Shown here: in pieces, positions 17,729 to 27,697 of the stretch
How positions within the stretch are numbered: the stretch's first letter is position 1
How the letters are laid out: each line of letters opens with the position of its first letter
Origin: Solimonas sp.
GTDB lineage: Bacteria; Pseudomonadota; Gammaproteobacteria; Nevskiales; Nevskiaceae
Direction: 5' to 3'
Assembly: GCA_030149365.1 (NCBI GenBank)
Contig: JASBRP010000065.1
Location: 1-64,000 of the forward strand
DNA: 64,000 nucleotides
The notes under the pieces: model-generated
Databases searched by the model: none
Told to the model about the DNA's origin: nothing
Seen by the model: only the letters and a program-made list of their open reading frames with translations
Program-made: the position numbers and the translations under genes

Positions 17729-18672
17729 GCTGCTTCTCCAACAACCTTTACTTCGGGAATCAATTCGATCCCCGTCTTCTCTTGAACGATGCCGCGCAGC
17801 TGCGCGATCAGCGCCTCGACGTCGGCCGCACGCGCGCCCTCGTCGGTAATGATGAAATTGGCGTGCAGTTCCGAAACCTGCGCGCCGCCGATGCGATGGC
17901 CCTTGAGGCCGCAGCTTTCGATCAGCCGCGCCGCGTGGTCGCCCGGCGGATTGCGGAAGGTGCTGCCGGCGCTGGGCTTGCCCACCGGCTGCGTCGCCTT
18001 GCGCTTGGCCAGCCACTGCTTCATGTCCTGCGCCGCGGTGCCGGTGGTGTCCGGCGTGAAGCTGAGGCGCGCCGCGAGGAAACCCACCATGCCCTGCGGC
18101 CATTCCACGTGGCGATAGCCGTAGCGGAACTCGCTGCGCGGCAACCAGGCACTGCGGCCATCGCGGAATAGGACCTCGACCTCGCTCACGTGGTTCCAGG
18201 TCTCGCCACCATGTGCCCCCGCATTCATCGCCAGGGCGCCGCCCACCGTGCCGGGGATGCCGGCAAAGAAGCCGGCGCCGGCCAGGCCTTCGCCCGTGGC
18301 GTACTTGGCCATGCGCGCACAGTGCACGCCAGCTTCTGCTTCGAGAAGCCGGGAATCGGGAATCGGGAATCGGGAATCGGAATGAAGGGTCAGGTTATCC
18401 AGTGCGCCGTGCAGGGAAAGAACCGTGCCGCGCACACCGCCGTCGCGCACCAGCAGATTGCTGCCGAGGCCGATCCAAAGGATCGGCTCGTCTGCGGGCA
18501 ATCCGCGCACGAAGGCGATCAGATCGTCTCGGTCAGCGGGCTCGTAGTAACGGTCCGCAGGACCACCCACACGCCAGGAGGTGTGCCGCGACAGGGGCTC
18601 GCGCTCAAGCAAACGGCCGCGCAGGCCGTCACGATTCCCGATTCCCGATTCCCGATTCCCGGCGGAGTTCAT
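17725..18672 (-). CDS. murB: UDP-N-acetylenolpyruvoylglucosamine reductase MurB (with repeat-derived insertions)
   Basis: This 315-residue FAD enzyme reduces UDP-GlcNAc-enolpyruvate to UDP-MurNAc. The FAD-binding region is [16 protein letters not shown] and [35 protein letters not shown] and [11 protein letters not shown] (catalytic Ser) follow. The gene is joined to murC and ddl by ATGA overlaps. Oddly, two segments come from a heptamer repeat: [11 protein letters not shown] at residues 5-15 and [11 protein letters not shown] at 98-108. The reading frame is kept through both. The second lies in a surface loop after the FAD-domain strand LDNLTL. All catalytic motifs are intact, so the enzyme is probably functional. 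Confidence 0.94.
   Translation of the reverse strand: MNSAGNRESGIGNRDGLRGRLLEREPLSRHTSWRVGGPADRYYEPADRDDLIAFVRGLPADEPILWIGLGSNLLVRDGGVRGTVLSLHGALDNLTLHSDSRFPIPDSRLLEAEAGVHCARMAKYATGEGLAGAGFFAGIPGTVGGALAMNAGAHGGETWNHVSEVEVLFRDGRSAWLPRSEFRYGYRHVEWPQGMVGFLAARLSFTPDTTGTAAQDMKQWLAKRKATQPVGKPSAGSTFRNPPGDHAARLIESCGLKGHRIGGAQVSELHANFIITDEGARAADVEALIAQLRGIVQEKTGIELIPEVKVVGEAA
18351..18378. repeat. Four tandem copies of GGGAATC inside murB
   Basis: Four perfect heptamers GGGAATC (plus a partial fifth) lie within the murB coding region. On the coding strand they read as GATTCCC units and encode [12 protein letters not shown] second array in inverted orientation lies 254 bp away, also in murB. Confidence 0.93.
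18633..18660. repeat. Four tandem copies of GATTCCC at the 5' end of murB
   Basis: Four perfect heptamers GATTCCC on the plus strand, the inverse of the 18351 array. On the murB coding strand they encode part of the unusual N-terminus [11 protein letters not shown], just after the start codon. Confidence 0.93.
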
Positions 18673-20093
18673 GCTCCGCTCCTGTATCGCGCCAGCAGCG
18701 CCGGGGCCGAGCCGATGTCGCCGGCACCCAGGGTCAGGATCAGGTCGCCCTCGCGCACGATCGACTCCAGCGCATCCGGCAGGTCCTGCACGCCGCGGAT
18801 CAGCACCGGCTCAACCTTGCCGCGGGCACGGATGCCGCGCGCCAGGGCGCGGCCGTCGGCGCCTTCGATCGGCGCTTCGCCGGCGGCGTAGATGTCGGTC
18901 AGCAGCAGGGCGTCGGCACTGCTGAGGATGTCGCAGAAATCGTCGAACAGGTCGCGCGTGCGCGTGAAGCGGTGCGGCTGGAAGGCCACCACCATGCGCC
19001 GCTGCGGATGTGCAGCACGCATCGCCTGGAAGGTAGCGGCGATCTCGCGCGGGTGGTGGCCGTAATCGTCCACCAGCAGCGCCCTGCCCTGCGGGAACTG
19101 CAGCTCGCCGTGCGGCTCGCAGCGGCGGCCCACGCCCTGGAAGCTGCTGAGGGCCCTGCGGATCGCCTCCATGCCGACGCCCAGCTCACGGCCGATGGCC
19201 ACGGCCACCAGGGCGTTCTGCACGTTGTGGCGACCGGGCAGGTTGAGATGGAATTCCTCACGGCTGCCGTCGCGGAAGTGCACCGTGAAGTGCGACCCCG
19301 CACCCTCCGGCCGCACGTCGCTGGCGCGCACGTCCGCGTCGTCGGAGAAGCCGTAGGTCAGCAAGGGCCGGCCGATGTCGTTGATCGTCTCGCGGATCAC
19401 CGGGTCGTCGATGCACATTACCGCCAGGCCATAGAACGGCAGGCGATGCAGGAATTCGACGAAGGTGGCGCGCAAGCGGCGGAAGTCGCCACCGTAGGTT
19501 TCCAGGTGATCGGCGTCGATGTTGGTGACGGCCGAGATCATCGGCGACAGGTGCAGGAACGAGGCATCGCTCTCGTCGGCCTCGGCCACCAGGTACTTGC
19601 CCTCGCCCAGCCGCGCGTTGGCACCGGCCGACTTGAGCTTGCCGCCGATGACGTAGGTCGGATCCAGCTCACCCTCGGCCAGCACGCTGGCAACCAGGCT
19701 GGTCGTGGTGGTCTTGCCATGCGTACCGGCGATGGCAACGCCGTAGCGGAAGCGCATCAGCTCCGCCAGCATCTCCGCGCGACGCACCACCGGGATGTGC
19801 TGCTCGTGGGCGTACTCCAGTTCCGGGTTGCCGGCCTTGACCGCGGTGGAGACAACGATGGCGTCGGCGCCGACCGCGTTCTCGCGCTGGTGGCCGAAGA
19901 AAATCTTAGCGCCGGCGGCGGTCAGTCGCTGGGTCGAGGCGCTTTCCTTCAGATCGGTACCGCTGACCTCGTAGCCGAGGTTGAGCAGCACCTCGGCGAT
20001 GCCGGCCATGCCGGAGCCGCCGATGCCGAGCATGTGGATGCGGCGTACGCGGCGCATCGGGGTGTCCATCATCGTGCTGGTGGTCCTGTTCAT
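18669..20093 (-). CDS. murC: UDP-N-acetylmuramate--L-alanine ligase MurC
   Basis: This 474-residue cytoplasmic ligase adds L-Ala to UDP-MurNAc. It shows the N-terminal Rossmann motif [18 protein letters not shown], the ATP loop [12 protein letters not shown] and the [10 protein letters not shown] stretch of the C-terminal Mur ligase domain. The start at 20093 is set by an ATGA overlap with murG; a Met nine codons further upstream would lie inside murG. Confidence 0.97.
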   Translation of the reverse strand: MNRTTSTMMDTPMRRVRRIHMLGIGGSGMAGIAEVLLNLGYEVSGTDLKESASTQRLTAAGAKIFFGHQRENAVGADAIVVSTAVKAGNPELEYAHEQHIPVVRRAEMLAELMRFRYGVAIAGTHGKTTTTSLVASVLAEGELDPTYVIGGKLKSAGANARLGEGKYLVAEADESDASFLHLSPMISAVTNIDADHLETYGGDFRRLRATFVEFLHRLPFYGLAVMCIDDPVIRETINDIGRPLLTYGFSDDADVRASDVRPEGAGSHFTVHFRDGSREEFHLNLPGRHNVQNALVAVAIGRELGVGMEAIRRALSSFQGVGRRCEPHGELQFPQGRALLVDDYGHHPREIAATFQAMRAAHPQRRMVVAFQPHRFTRTRDLFDDFCDILSSADALLLTDIYAAGEAPIEGADGRALARGIRARGKVEPVLIRGVQDLPDALESIVREGDLILTLGAGDIGSAPALLARYRSGA

Positions 20094-21166
20094 GCCTGGG
20101 CACTCCCTTGTGCGAGACATTCGGCGACGATGCGCGCGGTGGCGTCGGTCCAGGCGGCACTGCGCGCGGCCTCGCCCATGCGCGCCAGCGCGGCGCGGTC
20201 GGACAGCATCGTGCCGAGCAGCGCGGCCAGCAGTTCCGGATTCAGGTCGCGCTCCTGCACCAGTTGCGCGGCACCGGCCGCGACCAGGTATTCGCCGTTG
20301 CGGGTCTGGTGATCGTCCACCGCCGCCGGGAACGGCACCAGCAGCGCGGCGCAGCCGGCGGCGGCCAGCTCGGCCACCGTTGAGGCGCCAGAGCGGCAGA
20401 TCACCAGGTCGGCCCAGGCATAGGCCGCGGGCATGTCGTCGATGAAGGCCTCGACCGATGCGGAGACCCCGGCGTCGGCGTAGCTCTGCTGCGCACGCTC
20501 CAGCGTGCGGCCGGCCTGGTGGCGCACCTGCGGGCGCGCCGTCTCCGGCATCAGCGACAACGCCTTGGGCACCAGGGTGTTCAGCGCCAGCGAGCCCTGG
20601 CTACCGCCGATCACCAGCACGCGCATCACGCCCTCGCGGGCGAGACGCTGCGTCGGGGCCGGCAATTCAGCAAAGCCGGCGCGCACCGGGTTACCCACGG
20701 TCAAGGCATGGTGGAAGGTATTCGGGAAGGCCTCGAGCACGCGCGTGGCGATGCGCGCCAGCAGGCGATTGGTCATGCCGGCCGCAGCGTTCTGCTCGTG
20801 GATCAGCAGGGGCCGGCGCATCAGCCAGGCAGCCACGCCACCAGGGCCGGCGGCGAAGCCGCCCATGCCCAGTACCAGCTGCGGCTGTTGGCGGCGCAGT
20901 GCCGCCAGCGCATCGCGCAGCGCGCGCAGCAGCACCAGCGGCGCCGAAAGCAGCTTGCCGATGCCCTTGCCACGCAGGCCACTGACGCGGATGAATTCCA
21001 TGGGGATGCCCTGCTTGGGCACCGCTCGCGACTCGAAGCTGTCAGGTGCGCCCATCCACACCACTTCGTGGCCCTGCTGGCGCAGCGCGTCAGCGATAGC
21101 GAGCGCGGGATACACGTGGCCGCCGGTGCCGCCAGCCATGATCATGACCTTGATGCCCTTGCTCAC
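20090..21166 (-). CDS. murG: Undecaprenyl-PP-MurNAc-pentapeptide GlcNAc transferase MurG
   Basis: This 358-residue membrane-associated glycosyltransferase makes lipid II from lipid I. It has the GT28 N-terminal loop [18 protein letters not shown], the second glycine loop [14 protein letters not shown] and the UDP-GlcNAc site region [17 protein letters not shown]. The GTG at 21164-21166 overlaps the ftsW stop as GTGA and gives the usual family length (about 357). An in-frame ATG seven codons upstream lies inside ftsW and is less likely. Confidence 0.95.
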   Translation of the reverse strand: MSKGIKVMIMAGGTGGHVYPALAIADALRQQGHEVVWMGAPDSFESRAVPKQGIPMEFIRVSGLRGKGIGKLLSAPLVLLRALRDALAALRRQQPQLVLGMGGFAAGPGGVAAWLMRRPLLIHEQNAAAGMTNRLLARIATRVLEAFPNTFHHALTVGNPVRAGFAELPAPTQRLAREGVMRVLVIGGSQGSLALNTLVPKALSLMPETARPQVRHQAGRTLERAQQSYADAGVSASVEAFIDDMPAAYAWADLVICRSGASTVAELAAAGCAALLVPFPAAVDDHQTRNGEYLVAAGAAQLVQERDLNPELLAALLGTMLSDRAALARMGEAARSAAWTDATARIVAECLAQGSAQA

Positions 21167-22431
21167 GAGCCGTTCTCCGCCAGCCACGGCATTTCCGGGC
21201 TCTTGCGGCGCGGACGCGGCGCGGCGGTCTCGCGCGACTCGCGTTGCGAGGCCTTCGGCTCCTTCGGCGTCGGCTCCGGCGCGACATCGCCGGCCAGCGC
21301 CGCGCGGTTCTCATAGTCCACGCGCAGGATCAGGCCCAGCATCGCGCAGACGATGATCAGCGACGAGCCGCCGTAGCTCAGCAGCGGCAAGGTCAGGCCC
21401 TTGGTCGGCAGGATGCCCATGTTCACGGCCATGTTGATCAGCGCCTGCAGGCCCAGCCAGCTCGACAGTCCGTAGCAGAGGAAGCCCGGGAACAGGCGGC
21501 CGCCGGCCTCGGCCTCGCGGCCGATGACGAAGCCGCGCCAGACCATGACGCCGAACAGCAGCACCAGCGCCAGCACGCCCATCAGGCCGAACTCCTCGGC
21601 CAGGATCGCGAAGATGAAGTCGGTATGCATTTCCGGCAGGTACAGCAGCTTCTGCACGCTGTTGCCCAAGCCGACGCCGGCCCACTCGCCGCGGCCCACC
21701 GCGATCAGCGACTGCGCCAGCTGCCAGCCGCCGTTTTCGACGTCCGCCCAGGGGTTGGTGAAATTCAGCAGGCGGCGCAGGCGATAGGGCTCGGCCACCG
21801 CCAGCAGCGCCACCGCACCGCTGGCCAGCAGGCCGGCAATGCCGAAGTAGACGACGCGGGCGCCGCCCAGGAACAGCATCAGGAAGGCCACTGCCATCAG
21901 GATCACGGTGGCGCCGAAGTCCGGCTCCATCAGCAGCAGCAGGCAGGGCAGCATCAGCAGGGCGATCGGCTTGGCCAGGCCGCGGAAGCCATGCTGCAGC
22001 TCGGCCTGGCGGCGCGTGATGTAGCCGGCCAGGAACAGGATCAGCGCCAGGCGCGCCGGCTCGGAGGCCTGCAGGCGGAACAGCTCCAGGTCGATCCAGC
22101 GGCGCGCGCTGTTGACCTTCACGCCGATGCCGGGGATCAGCACCACGATCAGCAGGAAGATCGCGAAGCCCACCAGCAGGAAGCCGCTGCGCTCCCACTG
22201 CCGGGTAGGCACGCAGTACATGATGAAGCCAGCGGCGAAACCCATCGCGATGAACAGCAGCTGGCGATAGAAGAAGTAGAACGGCTCGCCGGTCAGCTTC
22301 TCGGCCTGCGCCACCGAGGCGGAAGCCACCATCACCACGCCCCAGGTCAGCAGGATCGCGGCGGCCAGGCTCAGCCAGATGTCCATGCCATAGCGGGCGC
22401 GAGGCATCGTCAGTTTCAATGAAAAATTCAT
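21163..22431 (-). CDS. ftsW: Septal peptidoglycan glycosyltransferase FtsW (SEDS family)
   Basis: This 422-residue polytopic SEDS protein polymerises lipid II at the septum with FtsI. About ten membrane helices are visible. Typical stretches are QLLFIAMGFAAGFIMYCVP, LMLPCLLLLMEPDFGATVIL (around the catalytic Asp), and LPLLSYGGSSLIIVCAMLGL. The C-terminal tail after about residue 380 is long, basic and Pro-rich (RPRRKSPEMPW). It overlaps murD as ATGA. Confidence 0.96.
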   Translation of the reverse strand: MNFSLKLTMPRARYGMDIWLSLAAAILLTWGVVMVASASVAQAEKLTGEPFYFFYRQLLFIAMGFAAGFIMYCVPTRQWERSGFLLVGFAIFLLIVVLIPGIGVKVNSARRWIDLELFRLQASEPARLALILFLAGYITRRQAELQHGFRGLAKPIALLMLPCLLLLMEPDFGATVILMAVAFLMLFLGGARVVYFGIAGLLASGAVALLAVAEPYRLRRLLNFTNPWADVENGGWQLAQSLIAVGRGEWAGVGLGNSVQKLLYLPEMHTDFIFAILAEEFGLMGVLALVLLFGVMVWRGFVIGREAEAGGRLFPGFLCYGLSSWLGLQALINMAVNMGILPTKGLTLPLLSYGGSSLIIVCAMLGLILRVDYENRAALAGDVAPEPTPKEPKASQRESRETAAPRPRRKSPEMPWLAENGS

Positions 22432-23756
22432 CGCATCGCCTCCACGGCGGCGCGGAAGCGGTTGCCGCGGTCGACGTAGCTCTTGAACTGGTCGAAGCTG
22501 GCACAGGCCGGCGATAGCAGCACGCGGTCACCGCGCTGGGCCAGGCCGCGGGCGCGCGTCAGCGCCGCCAGCATGTCCGGCTCGCGGTAGATCGGCAGGG
22601 CGCCGTAGACATCGGCCTCGATGCGGTCGGCATCCTCGCCGAACAGGATCGCGGCGCGGCCCTTGGCTGCCAGGGCCTCGCGCAGCTCGGTGAAGCTCTG
22701 GCCCTTGCCCTGCCCGCCCGCCAGCCAGACGATGCCCTCCGGCAGGCCGTTGAGTGCGGCCAGCGTGGAACCGACGTTGGTGCCCTTGGAATCGTTGAAG
22801 TACTGCACGCCGTCGATCTCGGCGACGAACTGGCAGCGGTGCGCCAGGCCGCCGAAGGCGCGCAGCGCGCGCAGCGAGGCCTCGCGCGGAATGCCGGCGG
22901 CATCCGCCAGCGCCAGCGCCGCCAGGGCATTGGCCGCGTTGTGCAGGCCGTAGATCTTCAGCTCCGACAGCTTCAGCAGGCGCTCGTCGCCCTGCGACAG
23001 CCAGGTATCGCCGTCGCGCAGGATCAGGCCGTAGTGCCCGGCCAGGGGCGGATTGGCGCCAAAGCTGACAGCGGCCTCCGGCGACAAACCCATCACGGTC
23101 GTGTCTTCGCGATTGGTCACCGCGACGTCGCAACGCTCGAAGATGCGGGCCTTGATGGCACCGTAGTGCGCCATCGTGCCGTGGCGGTCCAGGTGGTCCT
23201 GCGACAGGTTCAGGATCGTGGCCGCAACGCAGTGCAGGCTGTGCGTGGTCTCAAGCTGGAAGCTGGAAAGTTCCAGCACGTAGAGCTGTGCGTCGTCGCG
23301 CAGCAGGTCCAGCGCCGGGGTACCCAGGTTGCCGCCGATGCCGGCACGCAGGCCGGCGGCCAGCGCCATCTCGCCCACCAGCGTGGTCACGGTGCTCTTG
23401 CCGTTGGAGCCGGTGATACCGATCACCGGCGCCTTGGCGGCACGGGCGAACAGCTCGACGTCTCCGGCCAGCGGCACGCCGGCCCCGGCCAGTTCGCGCA
23501 CGAAGGGCTCGTCCAGCGCAACGCCCGGGGACAGCACCGCCTCGGCGTACTGCGACAGCGGCGCCGGCGCGGTGAACAAACCACAGTGGAAAGCCACGTC
23601 CGGGAACTGCTGCTGCAGTTCGGCCAGCCCGGCCGGTGCAGCACGGCTGTCGGTGGCCGTCACGCGAGCACCTTCGCGCACGAGGTAGCGCAGCGCCGAG
23701 GCGCCACTGGCCCCGAGGCCTACCACCAGCATGTGCTTTCCGGCGTAGAGGGTCAT
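22428..23756 (-). CDS. murD: UDP-N-acetylmuramoylalanine--D-glutamate ligase MurD
   Basis: This 442-residue ligase adds D-Glu to UDP-MurNAc-L-Ala. It shows VVGLGASGASALRYL at the N-terminus, the ATP loop GITGSNGKSTVTTLV, LSSFQLETT, HRCQFVAEIDGVQYFNDSKG and LLSPACASFDQF, all typical of MurD. It starts 4 bp after the mraY stop. Confidence 0.97.
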   Translation of the reverse strand: MTLYAGKHMLVVGLGASGASALRYLVREGARVTATDSRAAPAGLAELQQQFPDVAFHCGLFTAPAPLSQYAEAVLSPGVALDEPFVRELAGAGVPLAGDVELFARAAKAPVIGITGSNGKSTVTTLVGEMALAAGLRAGIGGNLGTPALDLLRDDAQLYVLELSSFQLETTHSLHCVAATILNLSQDHLDRHGTMAHYGAIKARIFERCDVAVTNREDTTVMGLSPEAAVSFGANPPLAGHYGLILRDGDTWLSQGDERLLKLSELKIYGLHNAANALAALALADAAGIPREASLRALRAFGGLAHRCQFVAEIDGVQYFNDSKGTNVGSTLAALNGLPEGIVWLAGGQGKGQSFTELREALAAKGRAAILFGEDADRIEADVYGALPIYREPDMLAALTRARGLAQRGDRVLLSPACASFDQFKSYVDRGNRFRAAVEAMR

Positions 23757-23760
23757 ATCC

Positions 23761-24846
23761 CTATCGGATCTTCAGCGTGGACAGGCCGATCAGCACCAGG
23801 ATCAAGGTGATGATCCAGAAGCGCACGATGATCTTCGGCTCGGGCCAGCCCTTCAGCTCGTAGTGGTGATGCAGCGGCGCCATGCGGAAGATGCGCTTGC
23901 CACCGCTGTACTTGAAGTACAGCACCTGCAGTGCCACCGACACGGTTTCGGCGACGAACACGCCGCCCATGATCGCCAGCACCAGCTCCTGGCGCACCAT
24001 CACCGCCACCACGCCCAGCGCAGCGCCCAGCGCCAACGCGCCGACGTCACCCATGAACACCTGCGCGGGGTAGGCGTTGAACCACAGGAAGCCCAGGCCC
24101 GCGCCGGCGATCGCCGTGCAGAAGATCGCGATCTCGCCGACACCGGCGATGTAGGGAATACCCAGGTACTCGGCGAACTTGACGTTGCCGCTGGCATAGG
24201 CGAACACCGCCAGGGCCGAGGCCACCAGCACGGTCGGCAGGATCGCCAGGCCGTCGAGGCCGTCGGTGAGGTTGACGGCGTTGCTGCTGCCCACGATCAC
24301 CAGGTACGCCCAGGGGATGAAGAAGATACCCAGGCTGATGGTCACGTCCTTGAGGAACGGGAAGAACAGCGTGGTTTCCACCGGCGTCTTGTGGGTGGCG
24401 AACAGCAGCGTGGCCACGCCGAAGCCGGCCAGCGACAGCCAGAAGTACTTCTTGCGCGCCGGCAGACCCTTGGGGTCCTTGTTCTTGATCTTGATGTAGT
24501 CGTCGGCGAAGCCCACCGCGCCGAAGGCCAGCGTCACCAGCAGTGCGCACCAGACGAAGCGGTTGGTCAGGTTGGCCCAGAGCAGGGTCGAGACGCTGAT
24601 CGCGAGCAGGATCAGTACGCCACCCATGGTCGGGGTGCCAGTCTTCTTCAGGTGCGACTGCGGCCCATCGCTGCGCACCGGCTGGCCGAATTTGAAGCGG
24701 TACAAGCGCTCGATCATCCAGGGCCCGAAGGCGAAGGAGAACACCAGTGCCGTGAGGATGCCGAGCACCGCGCGGATCGTCAGGTAGTTGAACAGGTTGA
24801 AGCCGCTGATATGCGGCTGCAGGTATTGGGCAAGGTGATAGAGCAT
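23761..24846 (-). CDS. mraY: Phospho-N-acetylmuramoyl-pentapeptide transferase MraY
   Basis: This 361-residue inner-membrane enzyme has ten predicted helices and makes lipid I from UDP-MurNAc-pentapeptide and undecaprenyl phosphate. The Mg-binding aspartates are in [16 protein letters not shown]. The [13 protein letters not shown] loop and the C-terminal [17 protein letters not shown] signature are present. Length is the same as in E. coli (360). Its ATG shares one base with the murF stop. Confidence 0.98.
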   Translation of the reverse strand: MLYHLAQYLQPHISGFNLFNYLTIRAVLGILTALVFSFAFGPWMIERLYRFKFGQPVRSDGPQSHLKKTGTPTMGGVLILLAISVSTLLWANLTNRFVWCALLVTLAFGAVGFADDYIKIKNKDPKGLPARKKYFWLSLAGFGVATLLFATHKTPVETTLFFPFLKDVTISLGIFFIPWAYLVIVGSSNAVNLTDGLDGLAILPTVLVASALAVFAYASGNVKFAEYLGIPYIAGVGEIAIFCTAIAGAGLGFLWFNAYPAQVFMGDVGALALGAALGVVAVMVRQELVLAIMGGVFVAETVSVALQVLYFKYSGGKRIFRMAPLHHHYELKGWPEPKIIVRFWIITLILVLIGLSTLKIR

Positions 24847-26216
24847 CAGTGGTCCCCAGCAGTCCGTGCTTCACCGGTGAGGGCGGCGACCACGCGCTCC
24901 ATGCGCGAGGACCGCGAACCCTTCACCAGCACCACCGTCTGCGCATCGAGTTGTTGATTGGCGGCAGCGGCGAGTTCCTCGACGCTGTCATAGGCTTCGG
25001 CGCCGGCACCGAAAGCCTCGGCGGCGCGGCGCGCCATCGGGCCCAGCGTCAGCAACCGGTCGATTCCCAGCGTGCGCGCCGTGCGGCCGGCGTCGGCATG
25101 CAGCTGTTCCGAATCCGGACCCAGCTCCACCATCGCTCCCAGCACCGCCCAGCGCCGGCCGGCCATGCCGGCCAGCAGTTCCAGACCCGCCTTGAGCGAA
25201 CTGGGGTTGGCGTTGTAGCTGTCGTCGAGCAGGCGCGCGCCCTGCGGCGTGGTCTTCCAGGACAGGCGGCCGGACGGCGCATCCACTCCGGCGAGGCCTT
25301 GGGCGATCTGCTGCACGTCCAGGCCCAGGGCAACGCCGCAGGCCGCGGCCGCCATGGCATTGGCCACCATGTGGCGACCCGGCAATGGCAGGCGCACGCT
25401 CTGCTTGCCGTTGGGCGCACGCAGTTCGAAGTGCATGGCGGCCGGGGCCGCGGGCGGCTCCGCCTGCACATGCAGGGCACGCACGTCAGCCCCTTCGTCG
25501 AAGCCGAAGGTCAGCACCGAGGCATGCCGCGCCAGGTCGCGCCACAGCGGCGCGTAGTGGTCATCGGCATTGATCACGGCAACGCCGCCGGACAGCGCGG
25601 CGAACAGTTCGCCCTTGGCGCGAGCCACGCCTTCGCGCGAGCCGAAACCCTCCAAGTGCGCGTCGCCGGCCTGGGTCACGACGCCGACGTCCGGCTTTGC
25701 CAGGCTGGCCAGCAGGGCGATCTCGCCAGCATGGTTGGCACCCATCTCGATCACCGCGGTGCGGTGTTCCGGACGCAGGCTCAGCAGCGTCAGCGGCACG
25801 CCGATGTGGTTGTTGAGGTTGCCGCGCGTCGCCAGCACCGGCCCGCGCGCGGCGAACACCGAGGCCAGTAGTTGCTTGGTGGTGGTCTTGCCGTTGCTGC
25901 CGGTCACCGCCACCACCGGAATGTCGAAGCGGCGGCGCCAGTCGGCGGCGTACTCCTGCAGCGCCTTGAGCGTATCGCCCACCACCACCTGCGGCAGCGG
26001 CGACTCAACCCGGCGCGACACCAGGGCACCGGCAGCACCCGCCGCGGCGGCCGCTTCCAGGAAGTTGTGCCCGTCGAAGTTCTCGCCCTGCAGGGCGACA
26101 TAAAGATCGCCCGGCTGCAGCGTGCGCGTGTCGGTGCCCACACGGGCAAAGCCGGCGTCGGCGCCGGCGAGTTCGCCGTTGAGCAGGCGCGCCAGCGTGG
26201 AGAGGCGGTCCATCAT
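24846..26216 (-). CDS. murF: UDP-MurNAc-tripeptide--D-alanyl-D-alanine ligase MurF
   Basis: This 456-residue ligase completes the UDP-MurNAc pentapeptide. The ATP loop is [43 protein letters not shown] and [17 protein letters not shown] are MurF signatures. It overlaps murE as ATGA and mraY by a single base. Confidence 0.97.
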   Translation of the reverse strand: MMDRLSTLARLLNGELAGADAGFARVGTDTRTLQPGDLYVALQGENFDGHNFLEAAAAAGAAGALVSRRVESPLPQVVVGDTLKALQEYAADWRRRFDIPVVAVTGSNGKTTTKQLLASVFAARGPVLATRGNLNNHIGVPLTLLSLRPEHRTAVIEMGANHAGEIALLASLAKPDVGVVTQAGDAHLEGFGSREGVARAKGELFAALSGGVAVINADDHYAPLWRDLARHASVLTFGFDEGADVRALHVQAEPPAAPAAMHFELRAPNGKQSVRLPLPGRHMVANAMAAAACGVALGLDVQQIAQGLAGVDAPSGRLSWKTTPQGARLLDDSYNANPSSLKAGLELLAGMAGRRWAVLGAMVELGPDSEQLHADAGRTARTLGIDRLLTLGPMARRAAEAFGAGAEAYDSVEELAAAANQQLDAQTVVLVKGSRSSRMERVVAALTGEARTAGDH

Positions 26217-27697
26217 GCCGCAGCCCCGAGCAGTTGCGCGACGTAGGCGCGGTCGCTGTAGTGGCGGCGCTCGGTGCCGTAGATCTGGTAGTCCTCGTGC
26301 CCCTTGCCGGCCACCAATACGGTGTCGCCCGGACCAGCGCCACGCACGGCGGCGGCGATGGCGTCGCTGCGGCTGTGGATGATGCGCACGGCAGCGGAGC
26401 CGGCCATGCCGGAGCGGATCTCGGCGACGATGGCGGCGGGGTCCTCGCTGCGCGGGTTGTCGTCGGTGACGATCACCTGGTCGGCACCCTCGGCGGCGGC
26501 CTGGCCCATCAGCGGACGCTTGCCGCGATCACGGTCGCCGCCGCAGCCGAACACGCACCACAGGGCCTGCGCGGTGTGCGCACGCGCGGCGCTCAACGCG
26601 GCCGCCAGGGCACCCGGGGTGTGGGCATAGTCCACCACCACCAAAGCCGGTGATGCCGTGCCGCGGAAGGCTTCCATGCGGCCCGGCACGGTGTGGGCCT
26701 CGCCCAGCGCTGCGACGGCCTGCTGCAGCGTGAATCCGCCATGCAGCACCGCGGCCAGTGCGGCCATCAGGTTGTAGGCATTGAAGCGGCCGAGCAGGCG
26801 GCTGTGCAGCGTCGCCTGGCCCCAGCTGCTGTCGATCTGCAGCTCGATACCACGCGCGTGCAGGCGCAGCCCGCGGCCGATGACGTAGGCGCCTTCGCGG
26901 GGAACGTCCCCATCCAGGCCGTAGCGGGTCACGCCCGGGTGGCCGGCAAGCTCGTCGGCCCAGGCCGCACCGCGGGCGTCGTCACGGTTCAGCACCAGGG
27001 CGCGCAGGCCTTCGCGCTCGAACAGGCGACGCTTGGCCGCGGCGTAGTGCTCTACCGTGCCGTGATAGTCCAGATGATCGCGCGTGATGTTGGTCAGCAC
27101 TGCCACGTCGAACTCGACACCGGCGACGCGAGCCTGGTCCAGCGCATGCGAGGACACTTCCATGGCGCAGGCCTCGGCACCCAGTTCATGCTGGTGCGCC
27201 AGCAGGCGCTGCAGGCTGACCGGATCCGGCGTGGTGTGATCGCCACTGGCCAGCTGTCCGGCGCGGCCGGTGCCCAGGGTGCCGACATAGACGCAGCCAC
27301 GGCCAAGGCGATCCAGGGCCTGCGCCACCAGGTGTGCGGTAGAGGTCTTGCCGTCGGTACCGGTGATGCCAACCGTATAGAGATGGCGCGAGCCATGGCC
27401 GTAAAAGCGTGCGGCGATCTCGCCAACCTGCGTCGAGAGCCCAGGCACCGCCACCACCGGCACGCCGGCCTGCGGTGCGGACCAGCCCTCGGCCGGTTCC
27501 CAGGCGATCGCCGCCGCACCCTGCTCCAGCGCCTGTTCGGCGTAGGACAGGCCATGCTGGCCGTGGCCACGGCAGGCCAGGAACAGATCGCCGTGGCCGA
27601 CGCGGCGGCTGTCCATCTGCACGCCACCGATCTCGACGTCGGGCGCATCGGCCAGTCCTTCGAGCAGGCTGCGCAGGGAGCGCGCATGGCGACTCAT
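26213..27697 (-). CDS. murE: UDP-MurNAc-L-Ala-D-Glu:meso-diaminopimelate ligase MurE
   Basis: The protein has 494 residues. The ATP loop is VGITGTDGKTSTAHLVAQ, followed by TTPDP and MEVSSHALDQ. The DNPR motif (VTDDNPRSEDP) marks specificity for meso-diaminopimelate rather than lysine, as expected in a Gram-negative. GKGHEDYQ lies near the C-terminus. It overlaps ftsI and murF as ATGA. Confidence 0.97.
   Translation of the reverse strand: MSRHARSLRSLLEGLADAPDVEIGGVQMDSRRVGHGDLFLACRGHGQHGLSYAEQALEQGAAAIAWEPAEGWSAPQAGVPVVAVPGLSTQVGEIAARFYGHGSRHLYTVGITGTDGKTSTAHLVAQALDRLGRGCVYVGTLGTGRAGQLASGDHTTPDPVSLQRLLAHQHELGAEACAMEVSSHALDQARVAGVEFDVAVLTNITRDHLDYHGTVEHYAAAKRRLFEREGLRALVLNRDDARGAAWADELAGHPGVTRYGLDGDVPREGAYVIGRGLRLHARGIELQIDSSWGQATLHSRLLGRFNAYNLMAALAAVLHGGFTLQQAVAALGEAHTVPGRMEAFRGTASPALVVVDYAHTPGALAAALSAARAHTAQALWCVFGCGGDRDRGKRPLMGQAAAEGADQVIVTDDNPRSEDPAAIVAEIRSGMAGSAAVRIIHSRSDAIAAAVRGAGPGDTVLVAGKGHEDYQIYGTERRHYSDRAYVAQLLGAAA

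Noticed and set aside
16790-18103. A longer ddl reading frame of 437 codons
   Set aside because: The extra N-terminus is a shadow of murB; the ATGA overlap at 17725-17728 and family length fix the start at 17728.
18351-18378. A CRISPR-type repeat
   Set aside because: Units are 7 bp in direct tandem without spacers, and no cas gene is present.
18351-18660. murB as a pseudogene broken by repeats
   Set aside because: The frame stays open, the start and stop overlaps with murC and ddl are kept, and all catalytic motifs are present.
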